Positions 35,801 through 52,045 of a stretch of DNA of 64,000 bases are shown piece after piece. The notes under the pieces are model-generated. The model ran no database searches and was not told the DNA's origin. It was given only the letters and a program-made list of their open reading frames with translations. Position 1 is the stretch's first letter. Every line of letters begins with the position of its first letter. This DNA is from Apteryx mantelli (taxonomy: Eukaryota; Chordata; Aves; Apterygiformes; Apterygidae): positions 134,008,516 through 134,072,515 of the forward strand of contig NC_089980.1 of the NCBI RefSeq assembly GCF_036417845.1, given 5' to 3'. Both the position numbers and the translations under genes were made by a program.

Positions 35801-38800
35801 GGGCTGAGTCTCTGCAAGCAGAGGGTCTCCCTCCTCTTGGTCTTCAGTGGGCAAAGTGCTCTGCTGAAGGACTTGAGCCTGAGATGGTGAAATACCCAAT
35901 GGGTAACCTGAGTCCCCGCATCTCTGGGATTCGGGTGATGCCAGACAGAAGGCATTCGAGGTCAGCTCTGCACGTGTGACATGAGCAGAAAAGCATCAGG
36001 ACACACTTTTTTTTTTCCCTTCGCTGACACACATCTCGTGTCAGGTTGTTCCTTCACACATACGCACGGGTGCACTTCATTAGAGCCCCTTCTCTGCCTC
36101 CCTTCCTCCACTTTGCCCTGCTTCCTGGCAGTATCCTCCGTAGATGCTCGGGCTTGGAAGCAGCACGCAGCCTTTATGAGAAAACTGCTTCCAGCTGTGA
36201 GCTGTGACAGGCCCTAAGCTGCGGTGCAGCTGTTCTTGGGCTTTTGCTCCCTAAACTAAGGGGATGGGTGGAGAAAGGCTGATCCTTACTGCTGACTCTC
36301 TTCATAAGCAGTTATCTGAGTGTGGTTTTGGAGGTTACTTTGGGAAATTGCCAGCAATAGGCACAGGACCCTTCTGACAGGCTAAACTGATGCACAGGGC
36401 TACAAGAGCTAAATGACAATCTCAACAGGGTGGGTCATAGCAATCTGCTGTCATTCACATCATTAGTGGAGAAGGGTCTAATGGCTACTTGGGGAATCTC
36501 CCCCTCTTGCAGCAGATTTGGCAAAAAAGCATGTCTGTATGTGCTGTTCGTACACAGTGAGTGGGCAGCTCTTTATCTGTGGCATGTGCTTTTCCCCCAT
36601 TTGGTTACTTTTTAGACCTGTTACTGACTTGGTCTTATAGATGTCAAATATTATTAAAGTCCTTTTAAGAAAGCTGTTCAAGCCTCCTTAAAGCGCTCTC
36701 CCTGGCTTTGCTCATATGGCCTCAGATATTCTGTCCACGAGTTTGCCCCAGTCACTGCAGGTAAAACTTGTGTCTCAAGGGGTAAAATGCCTGGTGAACC
36801 ACTTAGGCCAGTTCCCAAAGGCAAGGTTTTGTGCCAGGTGGGACTCTCAGAAGTGTCCAGACAGATTGGGTGTCTACCGCTCCTTGAAACCAACAGGACA
36901 GAGGTGCTGGGTTCATGTTCCTGAAGGTACCAGAAAGAGTCCAAGTACTGTGGGTGGGATCAACAGGAAAACCTAAGCTCCTGCAAATGGGATTTCAAAG
37001 AGTTTAGCTACCCTGGTACAAAAAACTCTCTTCAGTCCTTAGGTCCCCTCATTTCTTTGCTGCAAACATGCCCTGAGCTGGCCTAGGCTGGAGGCCTCTT
37101 TCTACTCTAAATGCCACTGGGATTTGCTCAAGCCAAAACATCTCCTGAAGGGTGATGTCTGTTGTAACCCAGTTCCCAGCTTGGAGTTCAGCACAGCGTA
37201 CATCAGCTGTGACTACGTTCATTCTGATGCTTGGAGATTTTTGGAGGTGACACTCCGTATCTCTGCATCCCAAGACGAGGAAGGCCTTTGGAAAATCTGT
37301 CCCTTACAACACCACTGTTAAAGAGACCTTACCGGTAGGTAGATAGGTGCCTCCCAGCCAGCTAGTGTCTCCTGACCTCTCATGGCCAAATCTCTGTCAT
37401 TCACTCGTGGTTATGCTTTACTTGGAGTTTCAGAGACATGTGTCTGTCTGGCTCAAGCTTTCACTGTGAACCCTTGTGTTTCTGGCTGATCCGGCATTTT
37501 CTTCAATTACTGTCACAGCCGCCCCTTGCGTCGCCACATCGGCTTGGCTGTGCTCCTGTGATCACTCATTAGTGCGATTTACTGTTTGAAGAAGGGAGGG
37601 CAGACAGACGTTTGTGCATTCTCTGGTGATGCACAATCTGCATCCTGCGGTCACCGGGTAACTGTAAAATTAAAACAGATCCTTGTTGTTAACCAAAAGG
37701 CATTTGCAATAAAGGGAAGGAAGTGAAATACAGTGCTGGAGGGGTTGTTTTGCTGCTAATAATACATTATGGGACCTGCTAGGAAATCAGATTGACTGCC
37801 CTGCCCTCACTCCCATGATTAAGTTCACCACCAGTTTAATGTGATTTAGAATTAGGTGGGATATTTTATGTTGATACTAGGCTCAAAACACTTTTTTGAC
37901 TAAACATCGGTAGCATTGCCATTTTTAAGAGTAATACAATAAAACCCGCAGGACATCCTTGGAACAAGCATGATGTGCAGTTCTGGAACCTCCTTACTTT
38001 TCTCCATAATCCTTTTGTGAGGCAGAGGATGGCTAGCTACTCTTACCTTACGATGTACAGACTAAGCAGCAGGCCAGATCCAAAAAAATTTGCAGTCACT
38101 GGAATTTGGGCACTTTCCAGCCAAAGTAGTGAGGCCAGATGGTCCATCTCAGTAACGGGAAAAAGCAAAAGGCATCCTGGCCACCACAGCCCTGGACCTT
38201 CAAATTCCAGAGCTGAAGATCTGTCATCTCCAGAAGAAAGGCATTTTGTCATTAAGAAGCTATGCTTATGAACTGCTTTGACTATTAGCCCTGTGGAGAT
38301 ACCTCTGGCAGGCAATGAGAAAGCTGCTTTCAGAGCCCTTTGGAGCCTGGATTGGGGCAGGGACTGCAGCCCGGTTTGCCCTATCCATGGGGAAAGCTTG
38401 TTCACTCAGCTCTTGGGTGTTTTACAACACAGGAGGCCTGAGTGTGCTGCAGGAGCTCCTCAGAAGGACATAGAAGATCATGGGGTAGATGATAGGTCCC
38501 TTCAGCTCAATGTCCTGTTTCCAACAGCGACTAAGAGTTATTTTGTGTGACTAAACGTCCGCTAGCACAGGAGCCAGAAACTGGCTTTCTCACAGCCCAG
38601 GGTTGTCTCTCTTGAGCAATAACAGTCCAGTATTACATGAAATGAAACACCCTGCTGGGGTGAGGGAGAGAGACTCTCAGAGACGCAGGGTTGGGGGCTT
38701 TTGTGGTCTGGAGAAAAGCATGGTTTGTGCCCTGGTCCAAGGCAGATCTTCAAGATGGCTCTGTCTCCCTAAGAGAGCACTTCAGCCGCTGACATAGCCA

Positions 38801-40421
38801 GTAACCCAGTAATCTGGGTGGCTTCTCCATTTCTTTTCTCTTCTGTGGAGGTTGGACATCCTTGCAGGACTCAGCCCGGCCACGGTGCATGTGTGAATCC
38901 CGCTAGGATGTTGGTCAGAGGTGCACATGGCTGAAAGAAAAACTGTGGAGTCACTACATAGCACGTAGGCAGGTTTTTGCAGACACCAGAATGCCCAAGG
39001 CTGGATTTAGACACGGGAAGATGCACTGCAAAGCAAAGCCTTTGGGATTTAGCCCCCAGAGCTGAAGCCTGTCAAGCCCACCTTTCCCATTTCCCAAGTC
39101 ACCAGGCGATGGTGGAGTCAGGGTCTCTGAGCCATGCTCGTCAACACTGAGGGAAAACAAGCAGGTTGAGCCAGATAGGTTTCCACCTCTGCCAGAGCTT
39201 CACAGATTGTGTTCACAGCCCCTTCGCTCCAGTCAATGATGAGATTTCAGCAATCAAGACACAACCCACATAAAGGCATAGGGAAGACATACAAAGTGGT
39301 CTGTATCATTTCCTTCAGTGCTGACTGCTCCATACGTTTATTAGCCATTATTGTGTTTTCTCGTCTTAATTCCTAGAGACTCTCCTCTCAGTTGCATCCT
39401 GCCTGTGCCTCTCCTTCAGTAATCACCATGACGGGAGAATGCATGAAACATTCATTATGTTCACAAGCTCCATGCTTTGGCCTACTAAGGTTTCTGAAGC
39501 AGACTGGCATCAATCAATGTCTCAGAGCTGGAAGACATTAAAATTTAAGGTACTCTCCCCTCTTTTGCCGATGGATTTACTACTCCTAGCTTTTTTCTTG
39601 CTTTCCTCTAAGCTTAAAGTGAAGAGGCCAGCATTGTCTCTTTTCAACTAAAGCACCAGAAAAAAGGTAATGAAAATCTTTGAGGTCAATGTTGTGGCCA
39701 GGATGAGCTAAGGAGATACAGGAAGCGTGGTTTGGAGGGATAAACCAGCTGACGTAGCTGGAAAAGGGAGATGAGAATTTAGGCTCAGAGTTCAGAACTT
39801 AAAGAATATCTGGACTTTCCACCTATATGGCCTAATGAAAGAGCCTACCTCTCCCCAGACCCTTGAAAGTCTTTGGTAGGAGTTTAAACCAAGGAGGCAC
39901 ATAGCTGTTTTTCTGTTCTAGAGGTTGATTTGACTGAGATTGAATTAGGAGAAAATTGGGGGGGGGGAATCCATGGAATAATTTAGCTTCTATTTGTAGT
40001 CATCTTCTGTTCTGCCATGCAGATCAGTTAACACAACCAGCGAGCTTAGTCTTTTCTTTAAGATCCAGCTACAGCGATAGTCTTGCCTGAGTCCTGAGAC
40101 AAATCATGAATGTTAACAGATGAGCAAGAAAGAAGGCTTTAAAAATCAATGCTTTACACAAGGGCCAGGTATTATCAAGATCAGTGTAATAATTAGTTAA
40201 AAAATCATAGAGATGAACAATTCTAAGGGTGCCTTTGTCTCTGAGGCTCAACCAGTGGACGCAGTCCCTTTAAACAAAATTAGTTCTGGAATAGATTTTG
40301 CTGGCCGTAGAGCTAAAAATGTAATCCTGGCTGGCTCATTCAGCCTTATTAAGAATCTATAACTATTTTTCAAAAGAGGATCTTTTTCTTGTCATGACAG
40401 AAAGGCTCATCAAACACAGAC

Positions 40422-40440
40422 AGGAGAGGAGAGGAGAGGA
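40422..40440. repeat. (AGGAG)n pentanucleotide microsatellite
   Basis: Three to four units of AGGAG in tandem. Confidence 0.85.
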
Positions 40441-40448
40441 AATCGTAG

Positions 40449-40506
40449 TTTCATTGAAGTTGAAGCCAAATCTCCCATTGATTTCACTGGGGCCAGGATC
40501 TCACCT
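40449..40506. repeat. Amniote palindromic-repeat relic
   Basis: TTTCATTGAAGTTGAAGCCA, then AATCTCCCATTGATTTCACT and GGGGCCAGGATCTCACC, closely follow the sauropsid repeat arm CATTGAAGTCAATGGNAAAACTCCCATTGACTTCAATGGGGCCAGGATTTCACC. The same family is seen at 18675-18744. Confidence 0.55.
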
Positions 40507-41369
40507 AAGGTGCATAACACACTTTAAAATGTTATTGGCATGGTAATTATACAAAATAGACCCCATATTTTGGAGGGAGGGGAGGAGCGGGAGAAGTGGG
40601 AGGAGAAGAAGGCGGTAATCCAACACACACTTTTGTCTGACCCTATGAGGCATTTACCTGCAGCATATACTTGGCAAAAGATCTGATATATGAGCTGAAT
40701 AAATAAGAAAATAGTCTGTGTTTCCTCGCGTCGCAATTCATAAATGTTTTCAATGTGCATAAATGATCTTAAAAGAGGTTCTTGCATTTCCTCTGAGAAA
40801 TCTTTAAGGAATCCAAATACATCAGAACCACTGTTGTAACTTGGAAACCTGAAAGTGATCTAATGAGGCAGATCCTGTCTAATCTGTTACGTAAAAAACC
40901 TTTGACTTCAACTTGAAAAGGAGATTTTTCTAACCTTGACACTAAGACATCTCTTAATAAATTATAAAGAAAAAAAAAAATCTCCCCCAGCAATCAGCAA
41001 ATAATCAAACCCACTATCAGTAATCGTACCAGCAGCAGAAGGGATGCTATAAAGCACTCCTTTGCCTTTTCACCTACGTTGTGGCTCACAGCTAGGCATG
41101 AGACAGTAGGAATTGGTTAAAACCACCTCATTTAAATATGCCAGAAAACTAATGAGCCAAAGCTAGACAGAGGGGAAAGGAGAGGAGAGGCTAATCTGAC
41201 CCTAGAGCCTGCATACAGCCAGAAAATGAGGCTCCTCTTTTTACTGACTGCTGCTCCCCTTCGCTTTGAAGCTGCTGAGGCTGAGATTCAACAAGCATTT
41301 TGAGACCATGTTCAATTTTTAAAGGGACAATTTCATGCGCATCAGTGGGCCTGTAGAGATGAATTGGTG

Positions 41370-41420
41370 CATATATATATATGTGTGTGTGTGTGTGTGT
41401 ATACACATATACATATATAT
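41370..41420. repeat. (AT)n(GT)n(AT)n compound microsatellite
   Basis: AT units, then about ten GT units, then a TATACACATATACATATATA-like stretch. The alternating purine-pyrimidine run is a candidate for Z-DNA and, because CA-type units follow the GT units, for a small hairpin. Confidence 0.95.
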
Positions 41421-41445
41421 GTTAATTACATGCTTTAAGTCTTGT

Positions 41446-41500
41446 CCTGAATCAAGGCCTGATCTCACTCCCATGGGAGTACATGTGAGTGTAAGTCTTC
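41446..41500. repeat. Palindromic-repeat relic with 14-bp perfect palindrome
   Basis: CTGAATCAAGGCCTGATCTC precedes the exact palindrome ACTCCCATGGGAGT (41467-41480). This resembles the centre of the amniote repeats with CTGATTC ends and self-complementary middles. Confidence 0.4.
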
Positions 41501-42634
41501 AACACAAGCAAAAACCAGGCGGCTGTGAGTAAGCAAAGGTACAAGTTGCAGTCTTAGGTAAAAAGTACAAGTCTGGAACCAGTTACAGAGACAGTTTGCT
41601 TATAAATGAATATCTGGCTATTTTTCAACATGCATTTCACTAAATGAGAGAAAAGGGGGGAAATGCTATTCGATACTTCACTTTTAAATCCTGCTTGGAA
41701 GACAGGTGTTGCTTTGAACCCACAGCATGGAAGATAACTGCTAGCTGGATTCCTGAGATGAATGTGAGGCAGATTAAGTCCAGACCACAATAATGTCATC
41801 TTCTCCAGCAATATCACTGTCCTGGGATATCGAAGACAAGCCAAAGTTTACATACTAGTTTAAGATCCTGTTTTGCAGCCAAAAAACAAAAAGAGTTCAA
41901 GCATGTTTTTTGATGCCTTTTATTTAAAAAATCTATGTTCAGGCCATGCTTGCAAAAGGCAATGAATCTCCAGGGTTTACAGTCAGGGGCTCAAGTTCAG
42001 TGGCAGTCACTTAGGGTGCCCAATGGTGTACCCACATTTGCCACATATCAGGTACTTGCCTTGGAGCACTGTGGTCCCTGTTTCACAGTCACTTTAAGCA
42101 GACACAAAGTGGCACAGCCTCCGAAAGGGGCAATTGTGCCCCGCTTCCACCTTTGCATGCTCCTTGCTACCTCTAAAGCTGGCCCAGCACACAGCTGTAC
42201 AGCGGATTGGGCAACCGAGCTGGATTAATGCAACCAGGCCTTTTTTGCAAAGTTATTTTAGCCCAGCTGTGCCTGCAGAAATGCTTGCGTCAGCAAATGA
42301 GGGTGCTAAAGTAGAACAAGCAGCACTGGGCAAAGACAGGATGCTCCTTCTGTCAGCACCCCGAGCGCCTGCTGAGGGCAACCAGGGAACTACGGCACGA
42401 GTTGGCCTTCGCTGGTCACTAATGACAATGTTAAAACATTGCTTGTTTCGCTGGAGATTTGCCATGTTATGAAGAGCTGGCTCCAACCCCTTTGGATTTT
42501 TCACAGGGAACCTCCTGTGCCTTAGAAAAATCTGTGCTTTTCCTCTAGCACATGCTTGATTTTTCTTATCTACATAGTACAGATCAGACACTCAGATGTT
42601 ATAATTTAATGCTGTCCTATTAACTTTCCCAGGT

Positions 42635-42702
42635 ACCTGATTCCAAGCCCATTGAAGTAAATGACAGTCTTATCGACTCACATGGACTTTGAAGCAGGCT
42701 CC
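42635..42702. repeat. Amniote palindromic-repeat relic
   Basis: ACCTGATTCCAAGCCCATTG, AAGTAAATGACAGTCTTATC, and CATGGACTTTGAAGCAGGCT. The two ends are imperfect inverted copies, matching the sauropsid repeat CCTGATCCAAAGCCCATTGAAGTCAATGG...CCATTGACTTCAATGGGCTTTGGATCAGG. Confidence 0.55.
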
Positions 42703-45700
42703 AGCTATACGATTGATCCAATATGTAAACGCCAAGTCTGATTCCAGGAAGAGTAGAAAATCATCAGCTGAAACTCTTTAAAGACTTGCAGATATATCTT
42801 GGCATGCTGAATGGAAACTAAGGAATTTTTTAGGAAGAACATTAAATAATTCTCAAAATAATTGTTAACACACACAACACACCCCCATCCAATCTCTGTC
42901 ACTCAGTCAGGTTTTGCTTTCCCCATGGCAGTAAGCCGTTAACTAGTTCACACTGTTCATGGTTATACTTACTATTGTTCTTGGAAACAAAGGCCAAATT
43001 AGCAGCTGGTTTCAAAAGTTTAACACAGAAATTTGGTGTCAAGGTGTGGTGGTCATTTTTGTGTCCACCAAACATCTGTATTCAGTTTCAAAGAGCTTTA
43101 GAAAGAGATTCAGGGAGCATTGTTTGACACACAAACTGGGCTAAGCCCAGGGAAGGGATCTACAAAGCCCAGGTTCCATCACTGCCTGCTGCTGGGAGCA
43201 TCTATGTCTGATAGCACCCAAATTTGGGTGAATAAATTTCCTCAGCACCTAAATTTAAGCTACCACACACAAATTCCTTGATCTAGGGAGGTCCTAGCCG
43301 AGCTCTTCTGCAAAGATAAGGTGAAGAGGCCTAAGCTCCATTCAAATCCCTTTGGATACAACAGACGTGCTCAGAGAACGTCCAAAGTGAGGTTTTACGG
43401 GTGATTTCAGTAGACCTAAGATTATAGCCTCCCTGCTGACTGCATTTTAGAGGGCACTGGGGCAGTGGATTATACCTAAGACTAGCAACTTGAGGCGGCA
43501 CCTTGAGTGTTTGCCTGTGATTAGTCATGGCCCCATAGCATTGAAATACTTGTAGGAAAAGCAGGCAGAAGTGATGCCACAGTAACACCTGTGTCAGTAC
43601 TTCGTGTCAGCGAAGTAGTGGCCCAAACTTCTGCTCAGTTCCTAGATTTTTGTACAATCAACACAGTGCAGTGCAAGCTGTGTGGCTGCCCGTGGCTCTA
43701 TCTGGATTTCTACCTTCTTTAAAGTGTAAACGAGGATAAAGACGAATAGAAGAGGTCACCATAGTTTTGTCAGCTCTGCACCCTGTTCTCTAGTTGCCAG
43801 GGTCTTATGTTAGGACTACTTTATGAAGCCCAGCAGTGCCCGAAAACAAGCATCCTTCATCACAGCCCTCTTCTTGAGCTCAGAAAGCACTGTACAGCAT
43901 TGGCCTTTGGTGCCTCCTGAACTGGCAGGGCCTCTCCCTGGCTGGCAATAGGATTCTTTGGCAGCTTAGGGCACATAAAAAAGCCAATCCAAGGTACAAT
44001 TGGACTTCAGGTAAGACAAGAAGCTTTGTTTCATTATTTTTGTTTCATTGTTGAGATAGGCAGAAACTTCAGGGGAAAAGCTGACTAGGGGCAAAATTAA
44101 TTAAACGCTGTCTAAAGAAACCAACCTGGAGAAAACACTGCATAAGGCTCCTGCAAGTACCTTTCAAATATAATAATCTCTGAGAACATTAATTGTAGAA
44201 GGTTTGCATTTCAAGAAGGAAGGAAGAAAGTCTTTTTTGTGACTCATCTGTCCTTCTGAATTTGCCGTTAAAAATATCTGCTAAGGCAGAATGTTTGAAT
44301 ACCTGTCTAGCTCTGAAGCTGTCAAGAAATACAGAAAACATCAAAGAAGCTCTGCTGCCACCTTAACAAGAAAGGAAATAATCGTAGTTGTGGTAAGAGA
44401 AAACCCTTGTAGGTTTACCAATAATATCTCCAGCTACCACACAACCACAAGAACGGCCATGATATGCATTTATATGATTTTCCTTTTGAGTATAACCATC
44501 CATGCTAAAATACCCCAAATGCTACAAGATTGATGCTTAATACTTTTTTCCAGATGTGCTCTGGTTTAGTTAAATATTTAACACATTTTTAAAAATATGT
44601 AGTCTACAACTGTGTTAACGCTTCAGAAGAACGACCTCTGGCGAATACAGGGGGAGATATTCTCAGGCTGGCTGTGTAACGTGCTCCCATCATTGATTAG
44701 CAGGAATCACACAGGCTGCCTTTAGAAAACTTCCTTGATTACCAGTGAAGATTACCACAGGAGCTGGTATTTAAACAGTTGCACACCCACAACTCTCACA
44801 CTGTCCCCCTAATAATCTTCCCAAGGCTTACAAGAGTGACATTTTGTAATGTGGTAAAATTGCAAACAGCAAAGCCCTTACTTAAATTCAAATATATAAA
44901 AGCAAAATTACATGATGTCAAAACCAACTCGATGCATTTAATTGCTAAATTCTGTGTTGTTAACAATGCATACATTGTTTTGCCTCTTTTCCCCAATGCA
45001 TTTCCACAAACAATTGCTCAAAACACCCAAAGCATAAGAGCTGAGAATAAGATGGATCCCTGGAGAAGCGATTAACACCTCCACAGAAATAAAAATACGA
45101 AAGTAATCCTCTAAACCAGATGCCTGACTCAGGCAAATGCACGCATTAAAACTGCTGGGAATAGCTGCTAAATTTTTAACGTTTCACTCCGTTCTTGCTA
45201 AATCTATTCAACAAAGAAAGATTTTGGATGAGATTTGAAAAAGTATCCCAGTGAGTTAGGAAAACCTACATGGAAAAGCCCTTTTGATAATCCCAACCTT
45301 GGCCTTTAGAAAAACAATCAAAACAGAAAACGGAATGCTGTTCTGAGACGTGGCTACATGAGAGAAGGAGTAAATAGAGATTTTTTTCCTCCATCCCATT
45401 TCAGGGCTGCTCTGGGCAATAAAACATGCTGACTAACCCCCTCTCGAAGAGCTACGGAATATACTGCCACAGATCTCCAAAGTACTATGTGCTAAGGATG
45501 TATTCCAGAAACCCCTATGGAACGGATTGCAAGGGTGACCTTGCAAGACAATCTGGTTATGTCTGTAGTGATAAGTTAAACAATGTTCAGGACGCGTTCC
45601 CTAGCACTAAGGCCATCTGGCACAGCATGGACACACTCGTGCAATTAAACTCTACCAAGGCCAGCCACATCCACTTTACTTATTGAGAACTGTTCCTGGC

Positions 45701-46324
45701 CTGCACAAATTCCCAAACTGTGTCCAGGAGGTGCTTTGAAGATGCCAGTTGATCAGAGCCAGAAGGGAGCGAGGGATGATTCTAAAACCTGAGCAGAACA
45801 AGCAAATGAGTTCCCGTGCCTCTAATGTATAAGACATACGGATACAGCCTCTGTAACCATCTTCCACAGGGTCAGGGCCAAGGTAAAACTCTGACGTTAA
45901 CTGAGTCCTTCAGCACAATGTATGAAAGTTAAAGTGCAAGAGAAAGCTCATCAACCAGAGGGAGGGAACATGTTATGCACTGAGGATTTTAAAAGCATTA
46001 ATACTCCTGAGAAATTTCAAAGGTATGTTTTCAGCTGCAATTTAGGGGAACAGTTAGGCTATGCTGCATGTTTTTACAAAACTTAAACCTAATCTGTTCC
46101 AGGATGGTGAAGATATCCTTACTGCCAGTATTACCATGTGAACAACCCCTGATATAAAAGAGAGTGTTGAGTCAAAGGCACAGAAAAGATTTGGGAGCAT
46201 GGTTTTATATGGACCCTGGTTACCCTGCCCAGCTCCTACCTATTACAAATGACAGTCTTTGAAAATAAAATATGAAGCAGGTGCAGCAAAGAAAGCTGAT
46301 TTACCAGAAACATGAAAAAGACTT

Positions 46325-46348
46325 GGGGGTGGGTGGGGGGGAGAGGGG
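46325..46348 (+). promoter_or_regulatory. G-quadruplex-capable tract past the CDC5L poly(A) site
   Basis: Runs of G (5, 3, 7 and 4) are separated by T, T and AGA, which satisfies the canonical G3+N1-7 rule. The G-rich strand is the plus strand, that is, the template strand for CDC5L. It lies about 40 bp beyond the predicted cleavage site, so it could slow polymerase and help termination. That role is inference. Confidence 0.6.
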
Positions 46349-46384
46349 ATTCCACTTTAGTTAAAAGACAGGCATTTTGTTTCT

Positions 46385-46749
46385 TAATTATTTTTAACAT
46401 TCCAGGTTTATTCAAAAGACATTACTCTGCAGGCATGTATCTTACAGGTCTTAAGAATGACAAAACACGAGGAATAATGTGATAACCCTAGCAAATGAAG
46501 ACATGGCTAAAATCATCCCAGAGTGATTTTTTTCTTTTAATAAAATTTTGGACATTTCAATCCAATTTTTTAATACTAGACAAAGCCAATCATACCTAGA
46601 GCATTTGGAAGAGTCCATTAAAGGAACAAAACTTGACAAGATGCAAACAGCAGACTACACTTGATTTCCGCGGCAGATGGCAAAAGTTGCTTGAGAAGTA
46701 TCTGTACATTTTAAAAATGATACATCAGTGAAGAAAGGAATTTTGCGCT
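46385..46749 (-). other. CDC5L: CDC5L 3' untranslated region (short isoform)
   Basis: This is the sequence between the TAA stop and the predicted cleavage region, about 365 nt. It is AT-rich and has T-rich and A-rich runs. A weaker ATTAAA variant lies near 46535-46540 and could give an even shorter isoform. The left end is inferred from the hexamer at 46407-46412 plus a typical 15-30 nt offset. The exact cleavage position is not readable from sequence, and longer isoforms using signals further left cannot be excluded. Confidence 0.7.
46407..46412 (-). promoter_or_regulatory. CDC5L: Polyadenylation signal AATAAA for CDC5L
   Basis: A canonical AATAAA on the minus strand lies about 340 nt after the stop codon. 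It is followed, in the sense direction, by an A-rich stretch suitable for cleavage and then by a T/G-containing stretch (CCTGTCTTTT). It is the first perfect hexamer downstream of the stop, so it is the best candidate for the main 3' end. Confidence 0.72.
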
Positions 46750-50621
<3,872 letters not shown>

Positions 50622-51784
50622 TCAGGACAAAATCAGGAATTGTTTTATTTGTCCAGAATTCAAAGGAAAAAAAAAAAAAGTAGTAAAGATATTTATTTAT
50701 GCAGAACTGTATAGAGCTAATGGAAGAAACAGTTCCCTGATTTCTATTGACAAATCACACACTGCACATTTTACAACAACCTAAGAAGGATTTCTGGATC
50801 GAGACCTTTCCATTAGAAGTAGGTTAGTCCAGGAGTGACATCCACTAGCCAGAACAGGGGTGATTACATGGTGTATGAACAGACAGGCTTTATAGACAGG
50901 AATCACTGCAGTTGCTGAGCTAAGTAGGCAGCCAAGATATAATAGTTTGACATGCAACTTTCCACTTATATAGGAGATGTTTTGCACCTTGGTAAAGGAA
51001 AACTAAATAGAGATCAATGTCCTCCTTTTTATATATTATATTCTTTACCTGGAAAACCAGCCACATCTTTCGATCCTTCTGCCTACTCTAACAGAATTTA
51101 TCTAGACTGTATTCTGTAATGTAAAAAGGCAAGCAGGAACCTTAATGCAGTTCTGAATCTGTACTTTTCTGGTCGAGAATCATAACAGAAACATTAAGAA
51201 CAGTCTGACCGGACAATTAACGGCAACGTCAAGTATGGAAGCACCACAAGGAACATCAGAAGGACTATCAGAATGGCAACTAGGTCCTATCACCTGTCTA
51301 CATGCACCCTCTCGGGACACCCAGCTCAAGAGACAAAGGGCAAAGTAAATCCTGATAACTCACAGAGGATGGAGACACCAATAACCATCAGCTACTAAAA
51401 GGTAAGAAAGACACATCTAAAATAAAAAGCATATGGTCACCAACCTCAGAAGAACCCAGGAAACATGAGGCCTCAACAGCTGGTATCCCTTCGTTCCCTG
51501 TATCATCACAAGGAATCCTGGACAGACCACTTGGATGCAAGTGGCTTGGTACCTGAATGCTGGACACATGTCCTGGTGATTGCGAACATGCAGGTATGAG
51601 ATTGCAAGTGGATGAAACTGGTTTTGTTTTAAAATAAAGTAACTTCGCCTACCTAACACCCATTCAGCCTTACTACATTGCTGCTATAATGTTCCAACAT
51701 TAATCCCTCTTATGCTGTAGTAAAAAAATGGAAATCATCAGTGGCCTCAAGAGTAACATTGCTTTCACACAGGGCTTTTCCCCT

Positions 51785-52045
51785 TATGGATCTCAAAGTG
51801 AGAATATAAGATTATCTTCAAATGGCAGCCAGATATTGAGTTAGAAAGATGAATTAACTGTCTAGGGTCATTGGAAAAAGTCAAAAGCAAAAAGCCACAC
51901 TTTACAATCTGATACGGTACATGGCAGATATGACAAAGTGATGAGATTAAAATGTGATATCAAAACCACAAAGCAATTAGTGTGTTAGAAGTCAAGCTCT
52001 CTCTCCTGTATCATTCTGGTAAGCGCTACCCATCGCACTCTGGAT
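51785..52045 (-). mobile_element. MIR-like SINE relic in CDC5L intron (minus orientation)
   Basis: GGATCTCAAAGTGAGAATAT, GATGAATTAACTGTCTAGGG, TCATTGGAAAAAGTCAAAAG, and later GTCAAGCTCTCTCTCCTGTA with a GCGCTACCCATCGCACTC end. These lie in the same order as in the reverse complement of MIR-type SINEs (ATTAAGTGACTTGCCCAAGGTCAC ... GGTCTCCTGACTC ... CTATCCACTAGACCACA). It is very divergent. Confidence 0.4.

Larger units (their letters stand above)
33768..41369. other. Intergenic sequence, no gene recognised
   Basis: A 21-base segment near 33768-33788 recurs with two mismatches at 35485-35505. Also present are a 10-base G run (39958-39967), an (AGGAG)n tract (40422-40440), a palindromic-repeat relic (40449-40506) and a G-rich tract (40575-40600). 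Open frames as long as 165 codons (34868-35365) overlap others on both strands and have no recognisable family. Confidence 0.55.
41501..46384. other. Intergenic sequence downstream of CDC5L 3' end
   Basis: A palindromic-repeat relic lies at 42635-42702 and a G-quadruplex-capable tract at 46325-46348. The segment 43141-43330 has a repeat-like feel (short motifs such as CACCTAAATTTAAGC) but I could not assign it. No exon is recognised. The last part next to 46,384 may be transcribed as read-through before CDC5L termination. Confidence 0.55.

Noticed and set aside
51417..51659. 80-codon minus-strand frame in the CDC5L intron
   Set aside because: It does not match CDC5L or any transposon protein I know, and it has no flanking splice consensus in frame.
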